DNA of 64,000 nucleotides from Brevundimonas aurantiaca (GTDB lineage Bacteria > Pseudomonadota > Alphaproteobacteria > Caulobacterales > Caulobacteraceae), in NCBI RefSeq assembly GCF_014199955.1, contig NZ_JACHOQ010000001.1:744001-808000 (forward strand), in the 5' to 3' direction. How positions within the stretch are numbered: the first letter of the stretch is position 1; each line of letters begins with the position of its first letter. The notes below the pieces were generated by a model. The model had not been told where the DNA came from. It ran no database searches and saw nothing but the letters and a program-made list of their open reading frames with translations. Both the position numbers and the translations under genes were made by a program. Shown piece by piece: positions 46,321 to 55,231 of the stretch.

Positions 46321-46481
46321 AGACCCTCTCCCGCTTGCGGGAGAGGTGGCCCGTCGTTCGCGCAGCGAACCAGGGTCGGAGAGGGAAGTCTCTCTTGAGC
46401 AAGGCGAAACTTCCCCCATCGTCAGCCGCCTCGCTACGCTCGCCGAGCTGACACTTCCCCCGCAGGCGGGGGAAGGTCTGG
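46321..46481. repeat. Dispersed repeat family C, copy 2 (between hisD and hisB fusion)
   Basis: The element matches 42218-42378 in length and order: AGACCCTCTCCCGC, GGGAGAGGTGGCCCGTCG, TTCGCGCAGCGAA hairpin, variable centre, CTGACACTTCCCCCGC and GCGGGGGAAGGTC. It fills nearly the whole gap between hisD and the hisB fusion gene. Its last bases adjoin GGAAAGAG, the likely ribosome-binding site of that gene. Confidence 0.88.
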
Positions 46482-46494
46482 AAAGAGCCGCCCG

Positions 46495-47919
46495 ATGACC
46501 CTGCCCGCCCCCTATCCCCCGCTGGTCTCCGGCGGCGAGGGCCTGGACCGCTATCCGGGCGAGGCCGCCGCCCTCCCCGCCCGCATGGCGGCGATCTACG
46601 CCGTGCCAGCCGACCAGGTCCTGCCGGTGCGCGGCCTGACCCATGGGCTGGAGCTGGTCTGGCGCCTCGCCGCCCGCGACGGCGGATCGGTCGAGGCGCC
46701 CAAGGCCGAGCCCTATGACCGTCTCGCCGCCATCTATCCGGCCAGGGGCGAGGTCGCGGCCGTGGTCGTCCGCGCCCTGGGCTCGCCCGAGGCGGTCGCC
46801 GAAATGGCCGCCCGCGTCGCCCCCGCCCTGCTGGTGGTGGACGAGGGCCTGATCGAATTCTCCGACAGCGTCTCCGCCGCCACCGTCGTGGCCGATCAGC
46901 CCAACCTGGTCGTGCTGCGCAGCCTGTCCCTGGCCTATGGCCTGGCCGGCGCCCGCGTCGGCGCCGCCATCGCCCAGGCCCCGACCCTGGCCCGCCTCGC
47001 CTCGGTGCTGGAGCCCTACGCCCTGCCCGAGCCCCTGGTGCGGCTGGCGCTTCAGGCCCTGGATCCGTCGCGGATGATCGAGACCGCGGAGCGGATCGCC
47101 TCGGTCCGGCGCGAGCGCGAGCGGCTGGCCCGCGAACTGGGCCGCGACCTGACGATCGAGCCCGGCGTCGGCCCCATTCTGATGGCCCGGCCGCAAGACC
47201 CCGCCGCCGCCCTGGCCGCTCTGAAGACCTATGGGATCGAGGCCGACCTGTCCGGCGACCGGTTGCGGCTGCCCGTCTCGATCAAGCCCGAGGTCAACGA
47301 CCGGCTGCTGGCCGCCTTCGGCCTGACGCCCGCCAAGCGCCGTCCGGCCCGCCTCGGCCAGGCCGTGCGCGATACGAAAGAGACCCGCATCGTCTGCGCC
47401 GTCGATCTGGACGCCCCCGGCCCGATCAAGATCGAGACCGGCGTCGGCTTCTTCGACCATATGCTGGAGCAGATCGCGGCCCACGGCGGCTTCTCCCTGC
47501 GGCTGCAGTGCGAGGGCGACCTGCACACCGACCCCCACCACACCATCGAGGACAGCGCCATCGCCCTGGGCCAGGCGCTGAAACAGGCGCTGGGCGAGCG
47601 TAAGGGAATCGCCCGCTACGGCTTCGTCCTGCCGATGGACGAGGCCAATGCGACGGTCTCCATCGACCTGTCCGGCCGGCCCTATCCGCTGTTCGAAGGG
47701 GCGTTCGAGACGCCCTTCATCGGCGACTACCGCACCGACCTGACCGCCCACGTCTTCCGCTCACTGGCCGAGGCCATGGGCGCCGCCGTCCATATCTCGG
47801 TCACAGGCCAGGACGACCACCACAAGACCGAAGCCGTCTACAAGGCCTTCGGCCGAGCGCTCCGTCAGGCCATCCGGGTCGAGGGCGATGCGGTGCCGAG
47901 CACGAAGGGGGTGTTGTGA
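46495..47919 (+). CDS. hisB: Fusion of a degenerate HisC-like aminotransferase domain with imidazoleglycerol-phosphate dehydratase
   Basis: A 474-residue protein in two parts. Residues about 283-474 are a full HisB dehydratase: FFDHMLEQIAAHGGF, the metal-binding H344-TDPHHTIED and D441-HHKTEA blocks, and the PSTKG tail. Residues 1-280 align in order with histidinol-phosphate aminotransferase (LDRYPG, VVDEGLIEF with D116, LSLAYGLAGARVG). However, the PLP lysine of SKAFGLAG is L146, the tyrosine of DEAYIEF is L119, the GSDE phosphate loop reads GLTHG and the NPNNPTG stretch is missing. The N-terminal domain should be catalytically dead. The dehydratase step is expected to work. The stop overlaps the hisH start. 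Confidence 0.93.
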   Translation: MTLPAPYPPLVSGGEGLDRYPGEAAALPARMAAIYAVPADQVLPVRGLTHGLELVWRLAARDGGSVEAPKAEPYDRLAAIYPARGEVAAVVVRALGSPEAVAEMAARVAPALLVVDEGLIEFSDSVSAATVVADQPNLVVLRSLSLAYGLAGARVGAAIAQAPTLARLASVLEPYALPEPLVRLALQALDPSRMIETAERIASVRRERERLARELGRDLTIEPGVGPILMARPQDPAAALAALKTYGIEADLSGDRLRLPVSIKPEVNDRLLAAFGLTPAKRRPARLGQAVRDTKETRIVCAVDLDAPGPIKIETGVGFFDHMLEQIAAHGGFSLRLQCEGDLHTDPHHTIEDSAIALGQALKQALGERKGIARYGFVLPMDEANATVSIDLSGRPYPLFEGAFETPFIGDYRTDLTAHVFRSLAEAMGAAVHISVTGQDDHHKTEAVYKAFGRALRQAIRVEGDAVPSTKGVL

Positions 47920-48518
47920 CCGAGGTCGCCGTCATCGCCTACGGCGCCGGCAATGTCGCCTCGGTCCAGTTCGCGCTCGAGCGGCTGGGCGCGACCGTGC
48001 GCCTGACCGACGATCCCGCCGTGATCACAGACGCCGAACGGGTCATCCTGCCCGGCGTCGGGGCGGCCGGCTACGCCATGAGCCGCCTGTCCGAACTGGG
48101 CCTGGTCGAACCGATCCGCGCCTTCCCCCGTCCCCTGCTGGGCGTCTGCCTGGGCCAGCAACTTCTGTTCGAAACCAGCCAGGAGGGCGAAGGCGTCGAT
48201 CTGCTGGGCTTCATCCCCGGCGCCGTGTCCCGGCTGGAGCCGGCGGGCGCCCTGCCCGTGCCGCATATGGGCTGGAGCCGGCTGAGGCGCGACCGAGACG
48301 ACCCGCTGCTGGAGGGGGTCGCCGACGGCGCCTACGCCTATTTCGTCCACGGCTATGTCTGTCCCGACGGCCCCGCCACCCTGGCCCACGCCGACTACGG
48401 CGGCCCCGTGCCCGCCATAGTCCGCACCGCCAACCGCTGGGGCTGCCAGTTCCACCCCGAACGCTCGGCCGAGGCCGGGGCGACCATCCTCAAGAACTTC
48501 CTGCAGGTCGCCGCATGA
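47916..48518 (+). CDS. hisH: Imidazole glycerol phosphate synthase, glutaminase subunit
   Basis: A 200-residue class I glutamine amidotransferase that supplies ammonia to HisF. It carries VIAYGAGNVASVQFALERLG at the start and the catalytic cysteine in LLGVCLGQQLLFETSQEG near residue 78. The histidine and glutamate are in GCQFHPERSAEAG near 184. PVPHMGWSRL and YFVHGYVC are family blocks. The start is GTG at 47916, overlapping the hisB stop by 4 bases (GTGA). Its partner hisF is two genes on, after hisA. A repeat separates it from hisA. Confidence 0.97.
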   Translation: MTEVAVIAYGAGNVASVQFALERLGATVRLTDDPAVITDAERVILPGVGAAGYAMSRLSELGLVEPIRAFPRPLLGVCLGQQLLFETSQEGEGVDLLGFIPGAVSRLEPAGALPVPHMGWSRLRRDRDDPLLEGVADGAYAYFVHGYVCPDGPATLAHADYGGPVPAIVRTANRWGCQFHPERSAEAGATILKNFLQVAA

Positions 48519-48540
48519 CCCGCGCCGCCTCCCCCTCCCC

Positions 48541-48646
48541 GTCATCCTCGGGCTTGACCCGAGGACCGGACCATCCGCCGCTCGTGCGAACGAGGCCCCG
48601 CACAAGCCGATCCACGCCCGATCCTCGGGTCAAGCCCGAGGATGAC
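48541..48646. repeat. Dispersed repeat family D, copy 1 (between hisH and hisA)
   Basis: Two 25-bp inverted arms, starting GTCATCCTCGGGCTTGACCC at 48541 and complementary at 48622-48646, each with its own CCTCGGG/CCCGAGG hairpin, enclose 56 variable bases. Copy 2 is at 56627-56731. It fills most of the 145-base gap between hisH and hisA, leaving the hisA ribosome-binding site GGAAG just after it. Confidence 0.9.
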
Positions 48647-48663
48647 GAACGGAAGCCGACCCC

Positions 48664-49394
48664 ATGCTGATCTACCCCGCCATCGACCTGAAGGACGGCG
48701 TCTGCGTGCGCCTGATGCACGGCAAGTTCGACCAGGTGACGCAGTACGACGAACAGCCCGCCGCCCGCCTCAGCGCCTTCGCGGCCGAGGGCGCCGAGTG
48801 GATTCACATCGTCGATCTGGACGGGGCCGAGGCGGGCGAGGCGCGCCAGCACGCCCTGATCGGCGAACTGGCCCAGGCCCTCGAGATCAAGATCCAGTCC
48901 GGCGGCGGCGTCCGCAGCGCCAATGATGTGGCCAAGCTGCTGGAGGCCGGGGTCTCCCGCGTCGTCGTCGGCTCCCTGGCGGTGACCCAGCCCAATGACG
49001 TCGCCGCCTGGCTGAAGGGTTTCGGCCCCGAACGCATCACCCTGGCCCTGGACGTCAAGATCGAGGACGGCGTGCCCGTTCCTGCCCTGAAGGGCTGGAC
49101 CCAGTCGTCCGGCGTCACCCTGTGGGAGGCGCTGGATCGCTATCCCAAGGGCACGGCCAAACACCTGCTGGTCACAGACGTCGGCCGCGACGGGGCCCTG
49201 ACCGGCCCCAATCTGGAGCTGCTGGCCGAAATCCGCCGCCGTCGCCCCGATGTCGTCCTTCAGGCGTCCGGCGGCATCTCGTCTCTGGACGATCTCGTCG
49301 CGGTCAAGGCCCTGGGCTGCAACGGCGCCATCGTCGGCCGCGCCCTGTACGAGAACCGCTTCACCCTGCCGCAAGCCATAGCGGCGGCCACGGC

Positions 49395-49398
<4 letters not shown>
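48664..49398 (+). CDS. hisA: ProFAR isomerase
   Basis: A 244-residue TIM barrel that isomerises ProFAR to PRFAR, the fourth step of histidine synthesis. The N-terminal aspartate D8 is in [23 protein letters not shown], and the second, D near 129, is in ALDVKIEDG. Phosphate sites are [19 protein letters not shown] and [33 protein letters not shown] is the usual middle block. The gene follows the repeat at 48541-48646 and overlaps hisF by 4 bases. Length and motifs are standard. Confidence 0.97.
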
Positions 49399-50162
<764 letters not shown>

Positions 50163-50177
50163 CCCGATCCCCGCAAT

Positions 50178-50314
50178 CCTCCCCCCTTGGGGGAGGGGGA
50201 CCGCGAAGCGGTGGAGGGGGCCCGCCCGCGCGCCGCCGCTCGACGCCCAACACCCCGCACGCCCTTACCCCCTCCACCACCCTTCGGGCGGTCCCCCTCC
50301 CCCAGAGGGGGAGG
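50178..50314. repeat. Dispersed repeat family B, copy 2 (between hisF and hisIE)
   Basis: CCTCCCCCC-TT-GGGGGAGG with GGACCGCGAAGCGGTGGAGGGGG opens the element. CCCTCCACCACC-CTTCGGGCGGT and CCTCCCCC-AGA-GGGGGAGG close it. It is the same family as 40576-40694 with a longer variable centre. It occupies most of the hisF-hisIE gap. Confidence 0.88.
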
Positions 50315-50320
50315 ATTTTT
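50296..50320 (+). terminator. Terminator-like hairpin before hisIE
   Basis: CCTCCCCC-AGA-GGGGGAGG is an 8-bp GC-rich stem with a 3-base loop followed at once by ATTTTT, the layout of an intrinsic terminator. It is the right end of the family B repeat and lies 15 bases before the hisIE start, inside an otherwise continuous operon. Whether it stops RNA polymerase here is untested. Confidence 0.5.
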
Positions 50321-50334
50321 GAGGAGATCACCCC

Positions 50335-50967
50335 ATGATCGACCCCGCTGCCATCGACTTCGAAAAAGGAAACGGCCTGGTCCCCGTGGTGGTCCAGGAC
50401 GCCGCCACGCTCCAGGTCCTGACCCTGGCCTATATGGATCGCGCCGCCCTGGACGAGACGATCCAGTCGGGTGAGGCCACCTTCTTCTCCCGCTCGCGCG
50501 GCGGGCGCTGGAGAAAGGGCGAGACCTCGGGCGACCGGCTGCGGGTCGTCTCCATCACCCCCGACTGCGACGGCGACGCCCTGGTCCTGGCGGTCGATCC
50601 GGTCGGAAACGCCTGCCACCTGAACCGCACCAGCTGTTTCGGCGCCGCCGACGCGCCGGGTCTCGGCCGCATCGCCCGGCTGGAACAGACTATCGCCGAG
50701 CGGGCCGCCGCTGATCCGTCCGAAAGCTGGACCGCCAAACTGGTCGCCCAAGGCCCCAAACGCATCGCCCAGAAGGTCGGCGAAGAGGGGGTGGAGACCG
50801 CCCTGGCGGGCGTCGCCGGCCCGGATGAGGAACTCGCCGGCGAGGCGGCGGATTTGATCTATCACCTGCTCGTTCTTCTCCATGTCCGTAACATGGTGTT
50901 TCAGGACGTGCTGGACGTGTTGGCCTCGCGGGCGGAAGCGGGCAAAGGCCCAAAGACTAGAGCCTGA
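50335..50967 (+). CDS. hisI: Bifunctional phosphoribosyl-AMP cyclohydrolase / phosphoribosyl-ATP diphosphatase
   Basis: A 210-residue HisI-HisE fusion catalysing steps two and three of histidine synthesis. The HisI part (residues about 15-110) has SRGGRWRKGETSG and the metal motifs PDCDGD and NACHLNRTSCF. The HisE part (about 115-205) has SWTAKLVAQGPKRIAQKVGEEGVETALAG and EAADLIYHLLVLL. The fusion is standard in Enterobacteria but unusual next to Alphaproteobacteria, which mostly keep hisE and hisI apart. The ribosome-binding site is GAGGAG at 50321-50326. The last codons and TGA lie inside the repeat starting at 50958. Confidence 0.96.
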   Translation: MIDPAAIDFEKGNGLVPVVVQDAATLQVLTLAYMDRAALDETIQSGEATFFSRSRGGRWRKGETSGDRLRVVSITPDCDGDALVLAVDPVGNACHLNRTSCFGAADAPGLGRIARLEQTIAERAAADPSESWTAKLVAQGPKRIAQKVGEEGVETALAGVAGPDEELAGEAADLIYHLLVLLHVRNMVFQDVLDVLASRAEAGKGPKTRA

Positions 50968-51094
50968 TCGGTTGAAGTGGAATCGCTTCGCGATTCCGCT
51001 GAAGCCGTGAATCAGGCTCCAGATCAAACCGAGAGCATGATTCACGCTTCTGTCGGAACCGCGAAGCGGTTCCGTCCGAAACGATCATGCTCTA
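50958..51094. repeat. Dispersed repeat family A, copy 2 (after hisIE)
   Basis: A 137-base near-identical copy of 14274-14408: TAGAGCCTGATCGGTTGAAG at the start, the two nested hairpins, and GATCATGCTCTA at the end. The hisIE stop codon (TGA at 50965-50967) and the codons just before it lie in the first ten bases of the element. The zwf leader begins right after it. Confidence 0.92.
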
Positions 51095-51143
51095 GGCCGT
51101 AAAGGCGTTCGTCCCGACAAATGGGATATTCGAGGGAATTTCG

Positions 51144-52601
51144 ATGGCGGCTCTCATTCTGTTCGGCGGCGGCGGCGATCTGGCGATGCGGATGCTGTTG
51201 CCTTCGCTCTACTTCCTGGAACACGACGGACTCCTGCCCGACGGCCTGAAGATCATCGGCGCCGCCCGCTCCGAGGAGACGGCTGAGGACTATGTCGCCA
51301 AGGTCCATGAGGCGGTGAAGGCTCGCGCCGAACAGGATCAGGCCTGGGACGACCATTCCTGGACCCGGATGAAGGCCCGGCTCGACTATCTGGCGGTGGA
51401 CGCCACCTCGGCCGACAGCCTGAAGCCGCTGAAGGACAAGGTCGGGGACGGCGAGGTCACCTCCTTCCTGGCCGTTTCCCCCTCGCTTTATGGCCGCATC
51501 GTCACGGCGATGAAGGCGGCGGGTCTGGCCGAGCGCAACTGCCGCATCGTGCTGGAGAAGCCGGTCGGCCGCGACCTGAAGTCCTTCCTCGAGATCGACG
51601 ACGCCGTGGCCCACGCCTTCCGCGAGGACCAGGTGTTCCGCATCGACCACTATCTGGGCAAGGAGACGGTCCAGAATCTGACGGCCCTGCGGTTCGGCAA
51701 CACCATCTTCGAGCCGCTTTGGAACAATCTGACGATCGACCACGTCCAGATCACCATCGGTGAAACGGTGGGGGTCGGCGACCGCTGGCCCTACTATGAC
51801 GAGTACGGTGCATTGCGCGACATGCTCCAGAACCACATGCTCCAGCTGCTGTGCCTGGTCGCCATGGAACCGCCCAGCGATCTGGATCCGGAGTCCCTGC
51901 GTAACGAAAAGGTCAAGGTGCTGCGCAGCCTGCGCCCCATCACCTACGAGGAGGCCGAACGCGTCACCGTGCGCGGCCAGTATGTGGCGGGCGTGTCCGA
52001 GGGCAGGCCGGCCAAGGGCTATATCGAGGAGCGCGGCGCACCGTCCGACACCGAGACCTTCGTCGCCATCCGCGCCGACATCGACAACTGGCGCTGGGCG
52101 GGCGTGCCCTTCTTCATGCGCACCGGCAAGCGCCTGCCCGAGAAGCGCACCGAAATCGTCATCCAGTTCAAGCCCGTGCCCCACTCCATCTTCGACGATG
52201 AAGAGGGTGAGGCGCTGGCCAACCGCATGATCATCGAGCTTCAGCCCGAGGAGGACATCTCCCTGACGGTGATGAACAAGCGGCCCGGCCTGGACAAGCG
52301 GATGCAGCTCCAGCCCATCACCATGAGCCTGTCCTGGGGCGTGGACGGCAAGTCCGCCGCCCCCCCGCGCCGCCGCATCGCCTATGAGCGGCTGCTGCTG
52401 GACGCCATGGCGGGCGACTCCACCCTGTTCGTACGCCGCGACGAGGCGGAACAGGCGTGGAAATGGGTCGATGAGGTCGCCGAGGCCTGGGCTGAATCCG
52501 GCCACAAGCCCGACGAATACGTCGCCGGAACCTGGGGCCCCGACAGCGCCGACATGCTGATGATCCGCACCGGCCGCGACTGGAACACGACCGATGTCTG
52601 A
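51144..52601 (+). CDS. zwf: Glucose-6-phosphate 1-dehydrogenase
   Basis: A 485-residue NADP-dependent enzyme that oxidises glucose 6-phosphate to 6-phosphogluconolactone. The nucleotide site is LFGGGGDLAMRMLLPSLYFLEHDG. The substrate site RIDHYLGKETVQNL is at about residues 166-179 and VLEKPVGRDLKSFL lies before it. The C-terminal half contains RGQYVAGVSEG, FFMRTGKRLPEK and the FQPEED-like LQPEEDISL. It is the first gene of the Entner-Doudoroff operon. The ribosome-binding site is GAGGGAA. It overlaps pgl by 8 bases. Confidence 0.97.
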   Translation: MAALILFGGGGDLAMRMLLPSLYFLEHDGLLPDGLKIIGAARSEETAEDYVAKVHEAVKARAEQDQAWDDHSWTRMKARLDYLAVDATSADSLKPLKDKVGDGEVTSFLAVSPSLYGRIVTAMKAAGLAERNCRIVLEKPVGRDLKSFLEIDDAVAHAFREDQVFRIDHYLGKETVQNLTALRFGNTIFEPLWNNLTIDHVQITIGETVGVGDRWPYYDEYGALRDMLQNHMLQLLCLVAMEPPSDLDPESLRNEKVKVLRSLRPITYEEAERVTVRGQYVAGVSEGRPAKGYIEERGAPSDTETFVAIRADIDNWRWAGVPFFMRTGKRLPEKRTEIVIQFKPVPHSIFDDEEGEALANRMIIELQPEEDISLTVMNKRPGLDKRMQLQPITMSLSWGVDGKSAAPPRRRIAYERLLLDAMAGDSTLFVRRDEAEQAWKWVDEVAEAWAESGHKPDEYVAGTWGPDSADMLMIRTGRDWNTTDV

Positions 52602-53310
52602 GACGCCTGTGATCGAAACCTTCCCCACCGTCGACGCCTGGGCCGAGGCCATCGCCGCCCGCCTGGCCGAGACCCTGGGCGCCGCCGTCCGCGACAAGGA
52701 CTCCGCCGTCTTCGCCGGCCCCGGCGGGACCACCCCCGCCCCCGTCTATCGCCGCCTCGCTGCGACCGACCTGGACTGGGCCAGGATCGCCGTCACCCTG
52801 GTGGACGAACGCTACGTCCCCGAGACCTCGCCTGAGTCCAACGCCCGGCTGATCCGCGACGTCCTGTTGCAGGACAAGGCGGCCGCCGCCCGCTTCATCC
52901 CCCTCTATACGCCCGAGGTCACGGTGGACCGGGCCGCCATCGTCGCCGCCCACGCCCTGGCCGATGCGGGCGGGCGTTTCGACGCGGTCCTTCTCGGCAT
53001 GGGGGAGGATGGCCATATCTGCTCCATGTTCCCTGACAGCCCCACCTTGAAGACGCTTCTGACCCCGACGCTGAAGCCGACGGTGCTGGGCGTGCCCCAC
53101 GGCCGCGACGGCGCCGCGCCGACGATCGAGCGCCTGTCGATCAACCTGCCCTATCTGATGTCCGCCGGCCGGGTGATCCTGGGCCTGAAGGGCGCCGCCA
53201 AACGCCGGGTCTTTGAAGAGCAGGCCAAGGGCGATCCCAAGATCCAGCCCATCGCCGCCCTGATCGCGGCGAACGTTCCCCTTGAAGTTCTGTGGACGGA
53301 GGAAGGCTGA
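52594..53310 (+). CDS. pgl: 6-phosphogluconolactonase
   Basis: A 238-residue member of the glucosamine-6-phosphate isomerase/6-phosphogluconolactonase family. It hydrolyses the lactone to 6-phosphogluconate. Signature blocks are VFAGPGGTTPAPVYRRLA near residue 35, the VTLVDERYVPETSPESNARLIRDVLL stretch with the active-site aspartate and glutamate, and DAVLLGMGEDGHICSMFPDSP. The ATG lies 8 bases inside the zwf 3' end. edd follows after 1 base, so zwf-pgl-edd should be translated from one message. Confidence 0.96.
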   Translation: MSETPVIETFPTVDAWAEAIAARLAETLGAAVRDKDSAVFAGPGGTTPAPVYRRLAATDLDWARIAVTLVDERYVPETSPESNARLIRDVLLQDKAAAARFIPLYTPEVTVDRAAIVAAHALADAGGRFDAVLLGMGEDGHICSMFPDSPTLKTLLTPTLKPTVLGVPHGRDGAAPTIERLSINLPYLMSAGRVILGLKGAAKRRVFEEQAKGDPKIQPIAALIAANVPLEVLWTEEG

Positions 53311-53311
53311 T

Positions 53312-55201
53312 ATGGCGCTTCATCCCACTGTCGCCGCGGTCACCGACCGCATCATCGAAAAGAGCCGCGCGACCCGCGCCGACTATCTGCGCCGCATGGA
53401 CGCCGCCCGCGATTCCGGCGCCGGCCGCGCCAAGCTCTCCTGCGCCAACTGGGCCCACGCCTTCGCCGGCCAGACCATAGCCGACAAGCTGACCGCCATG
53501 GACGGGTCCAAGCCCAATCTGGGCATCGTCACCGCCTATAACGACATGCTGTCGGCCCACCAGCCGTTCGAGCGCTTCCCCGGCGTGGTCCGCGAAGCGG
53601 TGCGTCAGGTCGGCGCCACGGCCCAGGTCGCCGGCGGCACCCCCGCCATGTGCGACGGCGTCACCCAGGGGCGCCCCGGCATGGAGCTGTCCCTGTTCAG
53701 CCGCGACGTCATCGCCATGTCCGCCGGCGTGGCCCTGACGCATGACGCCTTCGACGCCGCCCTGATGCTGGGCGTCTGCGACAAGATCGTGCCCGGCCTG
53801 TTCATGGGCGCCCTGGCCTTCGGCCATCTGCCCGTCGTCTTCGCCCCGGCCGGCCCCATGCCCTCGGGCATTCCGAACGCGGAGAAAGCCCGCGTCCGCG
53901 CCGAATACGCCCAGAACAAGGTCGATCGCCAGACCCTGCTGGAAAGCGAGATCGGCTCCTACCACTCGCCCGGCACCTGCACCTTCTACGGCACCGCCAA
54001 CTCCAACCAGATGATGATGGAGCTGGGGGGCTTGCACATGCCCTCCACCGCCTTCGTCCATCCCGACACCGGCCTGCGCGACGCCCTGACCGCCGCCGCC
54101 GCCCAGCGCGCCGTCGAACTGGCCCGCAGCGGCGAGGGCCGCATGGCCGACGTGATCGACGAAAAGTCCATCGTCAACATGATCGTGGCCCTCTTGGCCA
54201 CCGGCGGCTCGACCAATCACGCCATCCACTTGGTCGCCATGGCGCGGGCGGCGGGGGTTCTGATCGACTGGACCGACATGGACGAGCTGTCGTCCGTCAC
54301 CCCCCTGCTGGCGCGGGTCTATCCCAACGGCTCGGCCGATGTGAACGCCTTCCAGGCCGCCGGGGGCGTCGCCTTCGTGGCGCGCGAACTGGCCGAGCAC
54401 GGCCATATCCACACCGATGTCGTCACCATCATGGGCAAGGGGATCGAGCCCTATTTCCAGGAACCGTCGATGGTGGACGGCCAGCTAGTCTGGCGCGACG
54501 GGGTCAAGCAGAGCCTGGATCTCGACATCCTGCGCCCCGCCTCCGACCCGTTCGACAAGGAGGGGGGCTTGCGTCTGGTCAAGGGCGACCTGGGCCGCGC
54601 GGTCATCAAGGTTTCGGCGGTCAAGCCCGAGAACCGCATCGTCGAGGCCCCCGCCGCCGTCTTCGAAACCCAGGAAGACGCGCTGCAAGCCTTCAAGGAC
54701 GGCAAGCTGTTCCGCGACGTCGTCGTGGTCCTGCGCTTCCAGGGCCCGAGGGCCAACGGCATGCCCGAACTGCACAGCCTGTCGCCGGCCCTGTCGGTCA
54801 TCCAAGACAAGGGGTTCAAGGTCGCCTTCGTCACCGACGGCCGCATGTCGGGCGCCAGCGGCAAGACCCCGGCCGCCATCCACGTCTCGCCTGAGGCCCT
54901 GGCCGGCGGCCCCCTGGCCCATGTGAAGGACGGCGACGTCATCCGTCTGGACGCCGAGGCCGGGGTTCTGACCACGGTCGGCGTCGACGGCCTGACCGAC
55001 CGGCCCGCCGCCGCCCGCTCCGCCGTCCACGCCGAGGGTTCGGCCTGGGGCTATGGCCGCGAACTGTTCGGCGCCTTCCGCCATGTGGTCACCACGGCGG
55101 AAGAGGGGGCGACCGTCTGCTTCGCCTTCCCCTCCGGCGCCCAGGCCCATACGGACACCCCGCCCGACCCCAATCTCGTCGACCGGACCGTCGACGCCTG
55201 A
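53312..55201 (+). CDS. edd: Phosphogluconate dehydratase
   Basis: A 629-residue IlvD/Edd-family Fe-S dehydratase. It turns 6-phosphogluconate into KDPG, the defining Entner-Doudoroff step. It starts [22 protein letters not shown] with GGAGGAAGG upstream. Cluster cysteines are probably in the [19 protein letters not shown] and [20 protein letters not shown] blocks. The C-terminal region has [23 protein letters not shown]. Length is close to other Edd proteins. The following KDPG aldolase gene (eda) is not in the window; glk follows 30 bases on. Confidence 0.96.
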   Translation: MALHPTVAAVTDRIIEKSRATRADYLRRMDAARDSGAGRAKLSCANWAHAFAGQTIADKLTAMDGSKPNLGIVTAYNDMLSAHQPFERFPGVVREAVRQVGATAQVAGGTPAMCDGVTQGRPGMELSLFSRDVIAMSAGVALTHDAFDAALMLGVCDKIVPGLFMGALAFGHLPVVFAPAGPMPSGIPNAEKARVRAEYAQNKVDRQTLLESEIGSYHSPGTCTFYGTANSNQMMMELGGLHMPSTAFVHPDTGLRDALTAAAAQRAVELARSGEGRMADVIDEKSIVNMIVALLATGGSTNHAIHLVAMARAAGVLIDWTDMDELSSVTPLLARVYPNGSADVNAFQAAGGVAFVARELAEHGHIHTDVVTIMGKGIEPYFQEPSMVDGQLVWRDGVKQSLDLDILRPASDPFDKEGGLRLVKGDLGRAVIKVSAVKPENRIVEAPAAVFETQEDALQAFKDGKLFRDVVVVLRFQGPRANGMPELHSLSPALSVIQDKGFKVAFVTDGRMSGASGKTPAAIHVSPEALAGGPLAHVKDGDVIRLDAEAGVLTTVGVDGLTDRPAAARSAVHAEGSAWGYGRELFGAFRHVVTTAEEGATVCFAFPSGAQAHTDTPPDPNLVDRTVDA

Positions 55202-55231
55202 TCCGACGCACCGACTGCAGGAAACGACCCT

